Source: Azonexus hydrophilus (lineage in GTDB: Bacteria > Pseudomonadota > Gammaproteobacteria > Burkholderiales > Rhodocyclaceae). Taken from it: a stretch of 64,000 bases of DNA. Location: contig NZ_MTHD01000002.1 of assembly GCF_001956855.1 (NCBI RefSeq), positions 496,001 to 560,000 of the forward strand, written 5' to 3'. The notes below the pieces were generated by a model. It had not been told where the DNA came from, did no database searches, and saw only the letters and a program-made list of their open reading frames with translations. The translations under genes and the position numbers were made by a program. Position 1 is the first letter of the stretch; each line of letters opens with the position of its first letter. Below, in pieces: positions 17,599-27,500 of the stretch.

Positions 17599-19833
17599 AT
17601 GCTCTCCAACACGACACAGCCGGCCCAGCGGCCTCTTTTTTCCTATCGCAAATTCTGGGCGCACCGCTTTGGTCCAGCCCCCTTCCTGCCCATGTCCCGG
17701 GCTGAAATGGACCAGCTCGGCTGGGATTCGTGCGACATCATCCTGATCACCGGCGACGCCTACATCGACCACCCCAGCTTCGGCATGGCACTGGTCGGGC
17801 GTCTGCTCGAAGCACAGGGCTTCCGCGTCGGCATCATCTGCCAGCCGGACTGGAATTCTGCGGTCGACTTCCGCAAACTGGGCAAACCCAACCTGTTCTT
17901 CGGCGTCACCGCCGGCAACATGGATTCGATGGTCAATCGCTACACGTCGGACCACAAGCCGCGCTCGGATGATGCCTACACGCCGCATGCCGAGGCGAAC
18001 AAGCGCCCGGATCGGGCCGTCACCGTCTATGCCCAGCGCTGCCGCGAAGCCTTTCCCGGTACCGCCGTGGTGATCGGTTCGATCGAGGCCAGTCTGCGCC
18101 GTATCGCGCACTATGATTACTGGTCGGACAAGGTGCGCCGTTCGGTGCTGCCCGATTCGAAGGCCGACCTGCTGGTTTTCGGCAATGCCGAGCGCGCCAT
18201 CGTCGAACTGGCGCACCGGCTGGCCAAGGGTGAAAAGATCGCCGACATCCGCGACCTGCGCGGTACCGCCTTCATGGTGCCGCATGGCTGGCTGCCGTCG
18301 GCCGACTGGGACGAGATGGACTCGACCGAGGTCGACACACCGGGACCGCTGGTCAAGCACGCCGACCCGTACGCGATGGAACCGGCAAAAAATACGCAGG
18401 ATGCGCCGGCGACCGCAGCAGGCGAGCAGGTCGTGCGCATCATCTCGCGTGCCGAACGTCTGGCCGCCCGGCGCGAGCGTCGTGCCCACACCGTCGTCCG
18501 GCTGCCGGCCTACGAGCAGGTCAAGGACGATCCGGTGCTCTACGCGCACGCCTCGCGTACCTTCCATCTCGAATCTAACCCGGGCAACGCCCGCGCGCTG
18601 CGCCAGGCGCACGGTGAGCGCGATGTCTGGCTGAACCCGCCGCCGATCCCGCTGACCACCGAGGAACTCGACGGCGTCTACGAACTGCCGTATGCCCGCC
18701 GGCCACATCCGGCCTACGGCGACGCCAAGATCCCGGCCTGGGAAATGATCCGCTTCTCGGTCAACATCATGCGCGGCTGCTTCGGCGGCTGTACCTTCTG
18801 CTCGATCACCGAGCACGAGGGACGCATCATCCAGAGCCGCTCGGAAGACTCGGTGATCCGCGAGATCGAGGAAATGCGCGACAAGACGCCGGGTTTCACC
18901 GGCATCGTCTCCGACCTCGGCGGCCCGACCGCCAACATGTATCACCTGAAGTGCAAGGACGAAAAGATCGAATCGGCCTGTCGCCGCTTGTCCTGCGTTT
19001 ACCCGGACATCTGCGAGAACCTCGGTACCGACCATTCGAAACTGATTTCGCTGTACCGCAAGGCGCGCGAACTGAAGGGCGTGAAGAAGGTGCTGATCGG
19101 CTCCGGCCTGCGCTACGACCTGGCCGTGCGCTCGCCCGAGTACATCAAGGAACTGGTCACCCATCACGTCGGCGGTTACCTGAAGATCGCGCCGGAACAC
19201 ACGGAAGAGGGCCCGCTGTCGAAGATGATGAAGCCCGGCATGGGCGCCTACGACCGCTTCAAGCAGTTGTTCGACCGCTTTTCGCGCGAGGCCGGCAAGG
19301 AACAGTACCTGATCCCGTATTTCATCGCCGCGCATCCGGGAACGACCGACGAGGACATGCTCAACCTGGCGCTGTGGCTGAAGAAGAACAACTTCCGCCT
19401 GGACCAGGTGCAGACCTTCCTGCCGACGCCGATGGCGCTGGCAACGACGATGTACCACACCGAGAAGAATCCGCTGAAGAAACTGCAGCGCCGGGGTGGC
19501 GAGCATGTCGGGGCGGTGCGCAACGGGCGCCAGCGCAAGCTGCACAAGGCTTTCCTGCGCTACCACGACGCCGAGAACTGGCCGCTGCTGCGTGAAGCGC
19601 TGAAGGAAATGGGCCGCTCCGACCTGATCGGCAACGGCAAGAAGCAACTGGTGCCAGCCTGGCAGCCCGCCGGCACAGGCTTGAAGCACAGCGTGAAAAA
19701 TGCCGAATTTTCGCGGTCGACCGCAGAAAATCGCAAAAAACCGTCAGCCGCACCTGCCGCCGCTCAGCGTCCGGTGCCAGGCCGGCCGTTTGTCGCCGGC
19801 AAGCCGGCACGCAAGCCACGGCCGGGCAGATAA
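17599..19833 (+). CDS. YgiQ-family radical SAM protein
   Basis: A 744-residue protein of the UPF0313/YgiQ family. The N-terminal domain ([20 protein letters not shown]) is typical, and the radical SAM cluster motif [10 protein letters not shown] (CxxxCxxC, Cys about 394, 398 and 401) binds the 4Fe-4S centre. The C-terminal 60 residues are basic and low in complexity ([17 protein letters not shown]), as in other members. The substrate has not been established. The gene stands alone on the plus strand and is followed 18 bases later by a truncated hemoglobin gene. Copy 2 of the GTCGAC motif lies inside its 3' end. Confidence 0.92.
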   Translation: MLSNTTQPAQRPLFSYRKFWAHRFGPAPFLPMSRAEMDQLGWDSCDIILITGDAYIDHPSFGMALVGRLLEAQGFRVGIICQPDWNSAVDFRKLGKPNLFFGVTAGNMDSMVNRYTSDHKPRSDDAYTPHAEANKRPDRAVTVYAQRCREAFPGTAVVIGSIEASLRRIAHYDYWSDKVRRSVLPDSKADLLVFGNAERAIVELAHRLAKGEKIADIRDLRGTAFMVPHGWLPSADWDEMDSTEVDTPGPLVKHADPYAMEPAKNTQDAPATAAGEQVVRIISRAERLAARRERRAHTVVRLPAYEQVKDDPVLYAHASRTFHLESNPGNARALRQAHGERDVWLNPPPIPLTTEELDGVYELPYARRPHPAYGDAKIPAWEMIRFSVNIMRGCFGGCTFCSITEHEGRIIQSRSEDSVIREIEEMRDKTPGFTGIVSDLGGPTANMYHLKCKDEKIESACRRLSCVYPDICENLGTDHSKLISLYRKARELKGVKKVLIGSGLRYDLAVRSPEYIKELVTHHVGGYLKIAPEHTEEGPLSKMMKPGMGAYDRFKQLFDRFSREAGKEQYLIPYFIAAHPGTTDEDMLNLALWLKKNNFRLDQVQTFLPTPMALATTMYHTEKNPLKKLQRRGGEHVGAVRNGRQRKLHKAFLRYHDAENWPLLREALKEMGRSDLIGNGKKQLVPAWQPAGTGLKHSVKNAEFSRSTAENRKKPSAAPAAAQRPVPGRPFVAGKPARKPRPGR
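19712..19744 (+). repeat. dispersed GCGGTCGACCGC motif, copy 2
   Basis: A perfect 12-base palindrome GCGGTCGACCGC followed by AGAAAATCGCAAAAAACCG, inside the poorly conserved 3' end of the ygiQ gene. It matches the arrangement at 6656 and 44160. Confidence 0.5.
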
Positions 19834-19851
19834 ACAAGACAGGGAGAACCC

Positions 19852-20244
19852 ATGGAAAACAGCACCACGACGACTTACGAAAAGATCGGCGGCGAAGCAG
19901 CCGTCGGCAAACTGGCCGATCGCTTCTATGAATTGATGGATACCGTGCCGCAGTTCGCCGAACTGCGCGCGATGCACCCGGAAAGCCTGAAGGGATCGCG
20001 GGAAAAGCTCTTCATGTTCCTCTCCGGCTGGTTCGGTGGTCCGGACCTGTTCGTCGAGAATTACGGCCATCCACGCCTGCGCGCCCGCCACATGCCGTTC
20101 GCCATCGGCACCCAGGAGCGTGATCAGTGGGTCGCCTGCATGGTGCTGGCGATGGAGGATGTCGGTATCGAGGAGGGCATCCGCGCCAAGCTGCTGGAGA
20201 ATTTCTTCAACACCGCCGACTTCATGCGCAACAAGGAAGGCTGA
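19852..20244 (+). CDS. Group II truncated hemoglobin (GlbO-like)
   Basis: A 130-residue 2-over-2 globin. It begins TTYEKIGGEAAVGKLADRFY and has the group II features YELMDTVPQFAELRAMHP, LFMFLSGWFGGPDLFVENYG and HPRLRARHMPFAIG; the His of RARHMPF is the likely proximal haem ligand, and the Trp of DQWVACM fits the G8 position. Group II globins bind oxygen tightly and are linked to oxygen or NO chemistry, but the role here is open. A GGAGAA ribosome site precedes the ATG. The gene may be co-transcribed with ygiQ. Confidence 0.93.
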   Translation: MENSTTTTYEKIGGEAAVGKLADRFYELMDTVPQFAELRAMHPESLKGSREKLFMFLSGWFGGPDLFVENYGHPRLRARHMPFAIGTQERDQWVACMVLAMEDVGIEEGIRAKLLENFFNTADFMRNKEG

Positions 20245-20257
20245 GCGCTGCCCCGGG

Positions 20258-21238
20258 TCAGCGCGCTGCGCTGGCCTTGAAGAAGTCCCAGATCACGTCG
20301 TTGGCCTGCAGGGCCTGCGAAGCTTCTTCCTTGCCCCGGCGCGTGGTTTGGACGCCGGGCCACGAATGGCCGCCAGCATCGGTCACGCATAGCCGGACTG
20401 TCGCCGTCTCGGCGCAGCCGGAATATTCGTCGCAATAGGCGCCAGGCTTGTCCAGCACGCGGCGCGGGCGGCTGTCGCAACGATTGCGCTTGACCCAGCG
20501 CGCTACCGTCTCGGGCACCGAGACGAAATTCATGACCTTGGCCGAATCGCGGAACGCATCCGGTCCGGCACCGCCATCGAACAGCACATGCGTATCGTTG
20601 CGGGCATGGATGTGCAGCACCGGGATCGGTCGTGCCGGGCGGCAATCGGCCAGCGCCTCGGTTCCTGCCACCGACGCCACGGCATGGAACAGGTCGGCTG
20701 CTTCACAGGCCAGGCGATAGGCCATCATGCCGCCGTTGGACATGCCGGTGGCGAAAATCCGTTGCCGATCGATACGCACCTGCGCGCCGATTTCGTCCAC
20801 CAGCGCACGCACGAAACCGACGTCGTCGCTGTTCCGATCCCGTGCATCCCCGCAACACCCGCCGGCATTCCAGGTCGCCAGCCGGCCGCGCGGAAATTTG
20901 CTGTAGTCGTTGGGGAATACGACGATGAAACCTTCACGTTCCGCCTTGGCGATCAGTCCGTAGCGCTCGTCGTCGGCCATGTGTGCAGCGTGTCCGCCTC
21001 CGCCGTAGAACGCCATCACCAGCACCGCAGGCCGGGCCGGGTCATGGGTGCGCGGGATGTGCAGCACGTAGTTTCGCAGCACGCCCTGAAAACGCAATTT
21101 CAGTTCATGACTGCCGATGCTGGCTGGCTTGGCTGGTGTTTGTTCGGAGTGCTCGCGCAAGCCTGCCGCCAGCACTCCGGTCAGATTGACGGCAAGAAGC
21201 AGTGCAAGGACAAGTTGTTTGCAGTAGTGGCCTGGCAT
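20258..21238 (-). CDS. Secreted alpha/beta-hydrolase, PHB-depolymerase/feruloyl-esterase-like
   Basis: A 326-residue protein with an N-terminal signal peptide (LVLALLLAVNLTGVLAAG). The lipase box is GMSNGGMMAYRLACEAADLF with the catalytic Ser near residue 169, and the catalytic His is likely the one in GGHSWPG near 300. The esterase family includes poly(3-hydroxybutyrate) depolymerases, LpqC and feruloyl esterases. Cysteines in GGCCGDARD and CDEYSGCAETA could form disulphides, in line with export. The true substrate is unknown. It is convergent with the truncated hemoglobin gene (13 bases apart). Confidence 0.8.
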   Translation of the reverse strand: MPGHYCKQLVLALLLAVNLTGVLAAGLREHSEQTPAKPASIGSHELKLRFQGVLRNYVLHIPRTHDPARPAVLVMAFYGGGGHAAHMADDERYGLIAKAEREGFIVVFPNDYSKFPRGRLATWNAGGCCGDARDRNSDDVGFVRALVDEIGAQVRIDRQRIFATGMSNGGMMAYRLACEAADLFHAVASVAGTEALADCRPARPIPVLHIHARNDTHVLFDGGAGPDAFRDSAKVMNFVSVPETVARWVKRNRCDSRPRRVLDKPGAYCDEYSGCAETATVRLCVTDAGGHSWPGVQTTRRGKEEASQALQANDVIWDFFKASAAR

Positions 21239-21249
21239 GCTCTGGGCAG

Positions 21250-21765
21250 TTATCGAACGATGGCCGTGATGATATCAACATCCCGTTCGGCTGCCTTGCG
21301 TGTACTTGAGCTCGTCTCGGTTTTTCCTTTGCCGGTTTTCTTGGCGAGCGCTGTCTTGTTGATGTTTTTACGTGGTGTTGCCGGTTTTTTTGATGGTTGT
21401 TTGACGTCGTCATTTCTCTGCTGTGCTGTTTTTCCTGCGGCCGGCAAGCTGTCTTTTTCCTTTGCGCCATCTTCCGTGGGCGGACTGACAGTGATCAAGG
21501 CAGCCTGCGTTTCCTTTGCAGCTAGTTGCTGGGGCAATTTTCCGGTTTGTGCAATCAGCTGAGGGCTGGCGTGAGCTGGTTTTTCCGAAGTTGCTGAAAA
21601 CATGGAGGCCAGTTGATTGCCGTAATGCAGAGCAAGAAACAATCCGGTCGCGGCGATACCGAACAGTACCAGTGGTGCAGTCCAGGACATTTTGTCGGCA
21701 TTCAGGGAGGAGGCGTTCCCGGAAAGCCTGGCGTTTTGCGGGTCAAGATCTTGCAGGATGCTCAT
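21250..21765 (-). CDS. Hypothetical single-pass membrane protein with Lys-rich tail
   Basis: From ATG 21765, which has GAAGG upstream, the product is 171 residues. One transmembrane helix is visible at about residues 28-47 (APLVLFGIAATGLFLALHYG). The rest is hydrophilic, rich in Lys, Ala, Thr and Ser (KKPATPRKNINKTALAKKTG) and looks unstructured. I do not recognise the family. A longer frame reaches 21879 but the added part lacks a good ribosome site. It is encoded on the strand opposite the T6SS genes that begin at 21973 and may mark the edge of that locus. Confidence 0.6.
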   Translation of the reverse strand: MSILQDLDPQNARLSGNASSLNADKMSWTAPLVLFGIAATGLFLALHYGNQLASMFSATSEKPAHASPQLIAQTGKLPQQLAAKETQAALITVSPPTEDGAKEKDSLPAAGKTAQQRNDDVKQPSKKPATPRKNINKTALAKKTGKGKTETSSSTRKAAERDVDIITAIVR

Positions 21766-21972
21766 TGTCGTGCCTTCGTTTTTCGTGGAACTCAACCGTC
21801 TCGGGGTTCGTTTTCGTGGGGTTATGAATATACTGAAGGCATTGTAATATGAAAAATGGAAGTTCACTAAGCTACTCATATGTACTAAAATCTGCCGGTT
21901 TTCAGTTTATTAATGGGGAAATAATATGTTGAATGAATTATCCGCTGGTGGGTGTGAAGAGGGTTCGGTGAC

Positions 21973-22818
21973 GTGCTAATCCTTGGTGCGGTCAGCTATT
22001 TCCTGTTGATCGCCGCCATTGTCCTGATGGTTGCTTTTCCCGCATGGCGTTATCGTCTGGCGTCGATATGCCGCCTGACCTTGAACAACGGTGCGAAACC
22101 TGTCACTCGATTTGCCCACGGTTTTTTCACGAATCTCCGGCGCATTCATCTTGGCTCGACCTCAGCCATTCATCGCCTGCGGATACTGGTCATCTCTCAT
22201 TCAGCACTGTCGCTAGCGGCAATCCTGATGCTCGTCCTGCCGTCGATGTTTGCCTGGGTGCTGGGTAGTCCTGTGGTGTTCGATTTTTCTGAAAACGGAA
22301 GTGGCGGGGATCGTCAGATTGCCGTGTTGCTGGAAGGGGAACAGCTGGTTCCCCCGCCATCCCTGCCGCCAGAGGCGTTCGCCACGCGTGAGGTGGAATT
22401 GGTGCGCCCCGACGCCATTCATGCCAGCCGGAACTGGGATTTGCTGGATGCCGAATTCACGCAGCGTCTTCTCGTTGTATTCAAACTGATGAAAGAACGA
22501 CATGGATATGACATGGTTCTCATCGAGGGCTATCGCAGCCCTGAGCGGCAGGAAGCCTTGCTGGCACAGGGAAGTCATGTCACCCGGGCCGGGGCCAACA
22601 TGAGTTACCACCAGTACGGGCTGGCTGCCGACTCGGCCTTCCTCAGGAACGGGCAGGTCATCATCTCCGAGCGGGATTCCTGGGCCATGAGAGGTTACGA
22701 GTTGTACGGGGAAACTGCCGAACTGGTCGGGCTGACCTGGGGGGGGCGTTGGCAGATGCGTGACTACGGTCATGTCGAGATGCGTCGCAAAGGCGTTCTT
22801 GGGCAATCAGGACGTTGA
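21973..22818 (+). CDS. Membrane-anchored M15-family peptidoglycan peptidase (TagX-like)
   Basis: A 281-residue protein starting at GTG 21973, with GAGGG upstream. Two transmembrane segments lie in the N-terminal 100 residues (about 2-23 and 75-96), and the periplasmic part is an M15 D-Ala/L-Ala-type zinc peptidase: IEGYRSPERQEALLAQGS, the metal motif SYHQYGLAADSAF, and DYGHVEM with the third ligand. The first gene of a T6SS locus, it resembles in position and fold TagX of Acinetobacter, an L,D-endopeptidase needed to open the cell wall for T6SS assembly. That equivalence is inference; the alternative is an effector, but the membrane anchor argues against it. Confidence 0.82.
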   Translation: MLILGAVSYFLLIAAIVLMVAFPAWRYRLASICRLTLNNGAKPVTRFAHGFFTNLRRIHLGSTSAIHRLRILVISHSALSLAAILMLVLPSMFAWVLGSPVVFDFSENGSGGDRQIAVLLEGEQLVPPPSLPPEAFATREVELVRPDAIHASRNWDLLDAEFTQRLLVVFKLMKERHGYDMVLIEGYRSPERQEALLAQGSHVTRAGANMSYHQYGLAADSAFLRNGQVIISERDSWAMRGYELYGETAELVGLTWGGRWQMRDYGHVEMRRKGVLGQSGR

Positions 22819-22858
22819 GATTCATGTCTCTTCCACAGAAACAACATTGGAGAAATCA

Positions 22859-23125
22859 ATGACCAGGCCATTCATCCTGCTGGGAGACAAGACCGATCAC
22901 GGTGGTGTCGTGATCTCGGCATCCGGCTCAAGCGATTGCAACGGCAAGGGAATCGCCAGGATCGGCGACAAGGTTACCTGCCCGCGAAAGGGGCATGGCA
23001 GTGTCACGATCATCGTTACCGGGGATCCGACGGCAATCATCGATGGTCAGCCGGCTGCCCGGCATGGTGACAGAACTGCCTGTGGCGCAATTCTCCTGGC
23101 CAGCCAGTCGCTGACCACCGATTGA
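22859..23125 (+). CDS. PAAR-domain T6SS spike-tip protein
   Basis: An 88-residue protein that is almost entirely a PAAR domain: FILLGDKTDHGGVVISASG, ARIGDKVTCPRKGHG, DGQPAARHGDRTACGA. The His and Cys residues fit the zinc site at the tip of the cone. PAAR proteins cap VgrG and carry effectors. No C-terminal toxin domain is fused to it, so any cargo is separate. The ATG at 22859 gives a standard N-terminus; a longer frame upstream overlaps the M15 gene and is unlikely. Confidence 0.93.
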   Translation: MTRPFILLGDKTDHGGVVISASGSSDCNGKGIARIGDKVTCPRKGHGSVTIIVTGDPTAIIDGQPAARHGDRTACGAILLASQSLTTD

Positions 23126-23142
23126 AAGGGGCAGGTCGAGGC

Positions 23143-24558
23143 ATGCGGGCGATGGCATACAGGGTGCTGAGCGGGCTTGGTCTGACACTGCTCATCTGGA
23201 TACTGGTCCTCGCATGGTGGCAATCCAACGACCATCAGCCGAGCAGTGCGGATCTCCTGCTCTACCTTGTAGCTGTGCCAGGCGCATTGATCGCCGGCTA
23301 CTGGTTGCTGCGGGGCGTTATTGAACAGCTGAAAGCGCCTCCGCTCGCTCTTTCTCCAGCACCGCTTGTGCCGGATGACGACCCATTGTCTGGTGCGCGG
23401 GCGATCAGTACGGCAACCGAGCGCGGATTTTCATTATTTCTGGTTGATGCCTGGGTACATGTGGCGGCAGGAAATTCAGCCGATGACATCGTGGCTGCCG
23501 TCGAAGCGGGTTCGCGTCCCGGGCCCAGTGAGGAAATCATGGACGATGCAGGGTTCCCCGTTTTTGCTGCCGAGGTGAAGGATATCGATGTTGACGGCAT
23601 GAACGAGCAACTGCTGCGCGACGGCAAGGATATCCATCCTGCCCTGGCGATACCCGCGATACTTCGCTCGATCGTCTTGCTGGATGGTGTCATGGCAGCG
23701 GCGATGGACCGTGCCAAAGAGATCATGGAGTCCGCTGGGGAAAAGATATCCCTGCAAGTGTTCTGGTTGCTGCCGGGCGATTGGGATCCGGCGCATCGCG
23801 ATGCCTTGCGGGGCTGGTTCGAAAAAACCTGCGGGGCAGGGCATTTCGCCAGCACGCATGACGTGCACCTGATTTCCGTCGCGAGCGAAGCAGATGCGAT
23901 GAAGCAGCTTGATGAACTGATATTGCGTGCGAATCGAAGTTTGCCTGACAAGACGCTGATGCTGATCGCCGGAGCAGTATCAGCCGTGGATGAACAAGTG
24001 GTCGCACGATGGTCTTCCCGTCAGGGATTGTTCTCGGCAGGGCATCAGCAGGGGCAGATTCCCGGGGAAGGGGCTGTTGCCCTGCTGCTGGCTGAGCGCA
24101 ATGCGGTCGAGTTTCTGCGATTGGAGGATGTCGCAGAGGTGAGCCGGGTGATGCTTGGTGCGAGAGACAAACGGCTGGATGCCGGAGGCCGGATCAGCGG
24201 CAGACTTGTCGAGCAACTGCTTGCCGGCCTGCTTGACTCAAGCGGTCTGGAAGGCGAGTCCATCAAGGCTGTCGTTCTTGATACCGACCACCGCGTCGGG
24301 CATGTGGCAGAGGCCATGGAGGGGGTGTTGGGAAGCTTGCCCCATCTCGATCCAGTCAGTGATTTTCTGGCGACTGGTTCAGCCTGTGGCGCCCTCGATC
24401 CCATTGGCAGCCTGGTAGCACTTGCCTGTGCGAGGACAAAAGTACTTGCAGGCCAGAGCCCCGTGATCTGTTTAAGCAATCAGCATGCCCTGGAAAGGGC
24501 GATGCTGATTGTCAGCCCTTTTGTTGCCTCTGACAAAACCGAACCCCGTATTTCTTGA
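23143..24558 (+). CDS. T6SS-locus membrane protein with degenerate ketoacyl-synthase (thiolase-like) fold
   Basis: A 471-residue protein from ATG 23143 (a TTG at 23122 is possible). Two transmembrane segments lie in the first 60 residues (VLSGLGLTLLIWILVLAWW, LLLYLVAVPGALIAGYWLL). The remainder lines up by eye with the FabF encoded at 58998-60242: KTLMLIAGAVSAVD for [22 protein letters not shown] for [12 protein letters not shown], and ATGSACGALDPIGSLVALA for [19 protein letters not shown]. The catalytic Cys and both active-site His appear to be missing, so it is probably a pseudoenzyme. It lies between PAAR and tssM, in the same direction. The function is unknown; a structural role next to TssM is a guess. 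Confidence 0.65.
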   Translation: MRAMAYRVLSGLGLTLLIWILVLAWWQSNDHQPSSADLLLYLVAVPGALIAGYWLLRGVIEQLKAPPLALSPAPLVPDDDPLSGARAISTATERGFSLFLVDAWVHVAAGNSADDIVAAVEAGSRPGPSEEIMDDAGFPVFAAEVKDIDVDGMNEQLLRDGKDIHPALAIPAILRSIVLLDGVMAAAMDRAKEIMESAGEKISLQVFWLLPGDWDPAHRDALRGWFEKTCGAGHFASTHDVHLISVASEADAMKQLDELILRANRSLPDKTLMLIAGAVSAVDEQVVARWSSRQGLFSAGHQQGQIPGEGAVALLLAERNAVEFLRLEDVAEVSRVMLGARDKRLDAGGRISGRLVEQLLAGLLDSSGLEGESIKAVVLDTDHRVGHVAEAMEGVLGSLPHLDPVSDFLATGSACGALDPIGSLVALACARTKVLAGQSPVICLSNQHALERAMLIVSPFVASDKTEPRIS

Positions 24559-24574
24559 TCGAAGCCCAAATCCG

Positions 24575-27500
24575 ATGTCCCGAATCCGCTCATTGATTAC
24601 CGACTCACGCTTTCTTTCCTTCATTGGCATCGCAGCCATCACGGCATTTCTTTTCCTTGGAGCAAGGACGCTCAAAGTAGCAATGATCTGGGCCCTCATG
24701 GCCAGCGTAATGATCCTTCTGGTCTGGGCCGGGATGTGGCTTGTTCGCCGGCATCGCGCCAGAAAGGCTGGTGAAGCCATCGGCTCGATGCTCGAGAAGC
24801 AGGGTGAGGTCTTGCAGAAGCGCAGCGGTGCCAGTTCGGGTGCGGAAATCGAGACATTGAAGAAGCGCATGCACGATGCGATCAAGACGATCAAGACATC
24901 CAAGCTCGGACAGATATCCGGGTCGGAGGCGCTGTACGAATTGCCCTGGTACATCACAATTGGCAATCCGGCAGCCGGGAAAAGCACTGCCATCGTCAAT
25001 TCCGGACTGAAGTTTCCTTTTGACGACGGTGGCAATGCAATCATCAAGGGCATCGGTGGTACCCGGAACTGCGACTGGTTCTTTACCACCGAGGGTATCC
25101 TGCTTGATACCGCAGGTCGGTATTCGGTTCACGAAGAAGATCGGGAGGAATGGCTGGGGTTTCTCGAATTGCTCAGGAAAAACCGACCGCACGCACCGAT
25201 CAACGGGATACTGGTAACTGTCAGCATTGGTGAACTCATGGGAAGTTCACCAGGTTTCGCCATTACGCTGGCGAAGAATCTGCGCCAGCGTGTGCAGGAA
25301 CTGACTGAAAGACTGGAGGTTTTTGCTCCAGTCTATGTCTTGTTCACCAAGGTGGACCTGATTCCCGGTTTTCATGATTTCTTTCTTGATCTCGACTGGA
25401 CCGAGCGCGACCGGGTCTGGGGCGCAACCATTCCTTATGAGCAGGCGACCGGCAACGAATTGATTGCCTTGTTCGGGCGTCATTTCGACGAGCTGTATGA
25501 AGGGCTGCGTGCGATGAGCGTAGCCCAGCTATCGAGAATTCAGGGAGAGGGAGCCTTGCCCGGGTTGCTTATCTTTCCTGCCGAGTTCGCCGCCATCAAG
25601 CCGGCGCTCCAGTCGTTCATCGCCACCTTGTTTGAAGACAATCCTTTTCAGTTCAAGCCGGTTTTCCGTGGTTTCTACATTACTTCAGCGATTCAAAGCG
25701 CAGATATCAAGCCTCTTTCCAGCGACCGGGTCCTGAAAAAATTCTCCTTGCAGGGTGGCGGTGCTGTACCCGTACGCACCGCGCTGAATCATGGCTATTT
25801 TCTCAAGGAATTGTTTTCAAAGGTCATATTTCCGGACAAGACACTGGTTCGTCGGCACACCACAAGAATGAAGGCGAGATACCGCCAGTTGGCTGTCCTT
25901 GGGGCCTTGTGTTTGCTTGGGCTGACGCTGGGAGGTTGGAGCTGGTCATATATCAACAACCGGGCTCTGCTGGATAACGTCCAGCAGGACGTGGTCAAGG
26001 CTGTTCGATTGCAGGAAGGAAGAATCGATCTGCAATCCCGGCTCGAAGCCCTTGAAATCATTCAGGACCGTCTGGGGCAACTCGAACGTTTCAACGATGA
26101 GCATCCTCTCTCGATCGGTTTGGGGTTGTATCAGGGCGAAGCAATGGCCAGGAAGTTGCGTACCGAATATTTTTCCGGAATCAGCAACATCATGCTTGCC
26201 CCGGTGAAGGAAAATCTCGAGGCCTTCCTTATCGAGGTCAATGCGCAGGATAAATTGAAGGCGAAGGCAGACAAAGCCTCTGTGAAACTCTCGGCAGGCA
26301 GTCCGTACAAGGATGCCAGGCCATCCGATACGGAGGATGGCTATAACGCCCTGAAAACCTATCTGATGCTGTCATCGCGCGAGCACCTGGATACCGGGCA
26401 TTTGTCGGACCAGATAACACGATTCTGGCGTGGTTGGCTCGAGGCCAATCGTGGATCGATGAGTCGTGAGCAGATGATCCGATCAGCCGGTAGCATTCTT
26501 TCATTTCATCTGGAGTTGGCGAATGATCCGGAATGGCCTTTGATCGATACCAACCTGGTATTGGTCGACGAGGTACGCGACAAATTACGCCATGTGGTTC
26601 GGGGAATGCCAGCCGCCGAGCGCGTATATGCCGAGATCAAGGCTCGGGCATCCACCCGCTTTGTTCCGATGACTGTTGCCAGCATTGTCGGTCCAGACAA
26701 TGCTGGCCTGATCGTTGGCAGCTCGACGGTCTCTGGTGCATTTACCGTCGAAGCCTGGCGGGAATATGTGCAGGATGCAATAAAGGATGCGGCAACCAAT
26801 GAACAGAAGAATGTTGACTGGGTTCTGCTGACTTCCGGAACGGATGACCTTACGCTCGAGGGTAGTCCCGAACAGATTCAGAAATCCTTGATTGCAATGT
26901 ACAAGCGCGATTATGCGGCTGAGTGGAAGCGCTTTGTGCAGGGCATCAGCGTTTCATCATTCGCATCATTCGCCGACGCAGTATCGGCAATGAATCGTCT
27001 CGGTGATCCCCAGACATCGCCGATCGGTACGCTGGTCAAGGTGATGTTTGACCAGACGGCCTGGGACAACCCGGCGATGGCCAATGCTGGATTGATGCGT
27101 GCCCAGACAGGATTCATCGAGTGGTTCAAACGCTCCGTGCTGCAAATGTCACCCGCCAGAGTCCAGGTTGACGTCAATGTGTCCGCCAAGGCCGCCGAGG
27201 TACCCATGGGGCCGATCGGCAAGGAGTTTGCCGGTTTGGGCCGACTGGTAATCTCGCGCGACAAGGGGGATTCTCCGGTCGACACCTATCTGAAGCTGCT
27301 TTCCAGGATTCGTACCAAACTGAATCAGCTGCAAAATCAAGGCGATCCGGGAACCGGGGCCCTCAAGCTGATGCAGCAGACGGTAGAAGGTGGGGATTCG
27401 GCACTGGCCGAGACCTTGCGGTTTGTCGATGAGCAGATGTTGACCGGGATGCCGGATGAGCAGCGGGCTGTCTTGCGTCCTCTTCTGCTGCATCCATTAC

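Noticed and set aside
17536-19689. 717-codon open frame antisense to ygiQ
   Set aside because: It lies fully inside the complement of a strongly conserved radical SAM gene and shows no family motif.
21926-21979. 17-codon mini-ORF (MLNELSAGGCEEGSVTC) ahead of the M15 peptidase gene
   Set aside because: It has a weak ribosome site (GGGGAA) and overlaps the GTG start, so a leader peptide is possible, but nothing else supports it.
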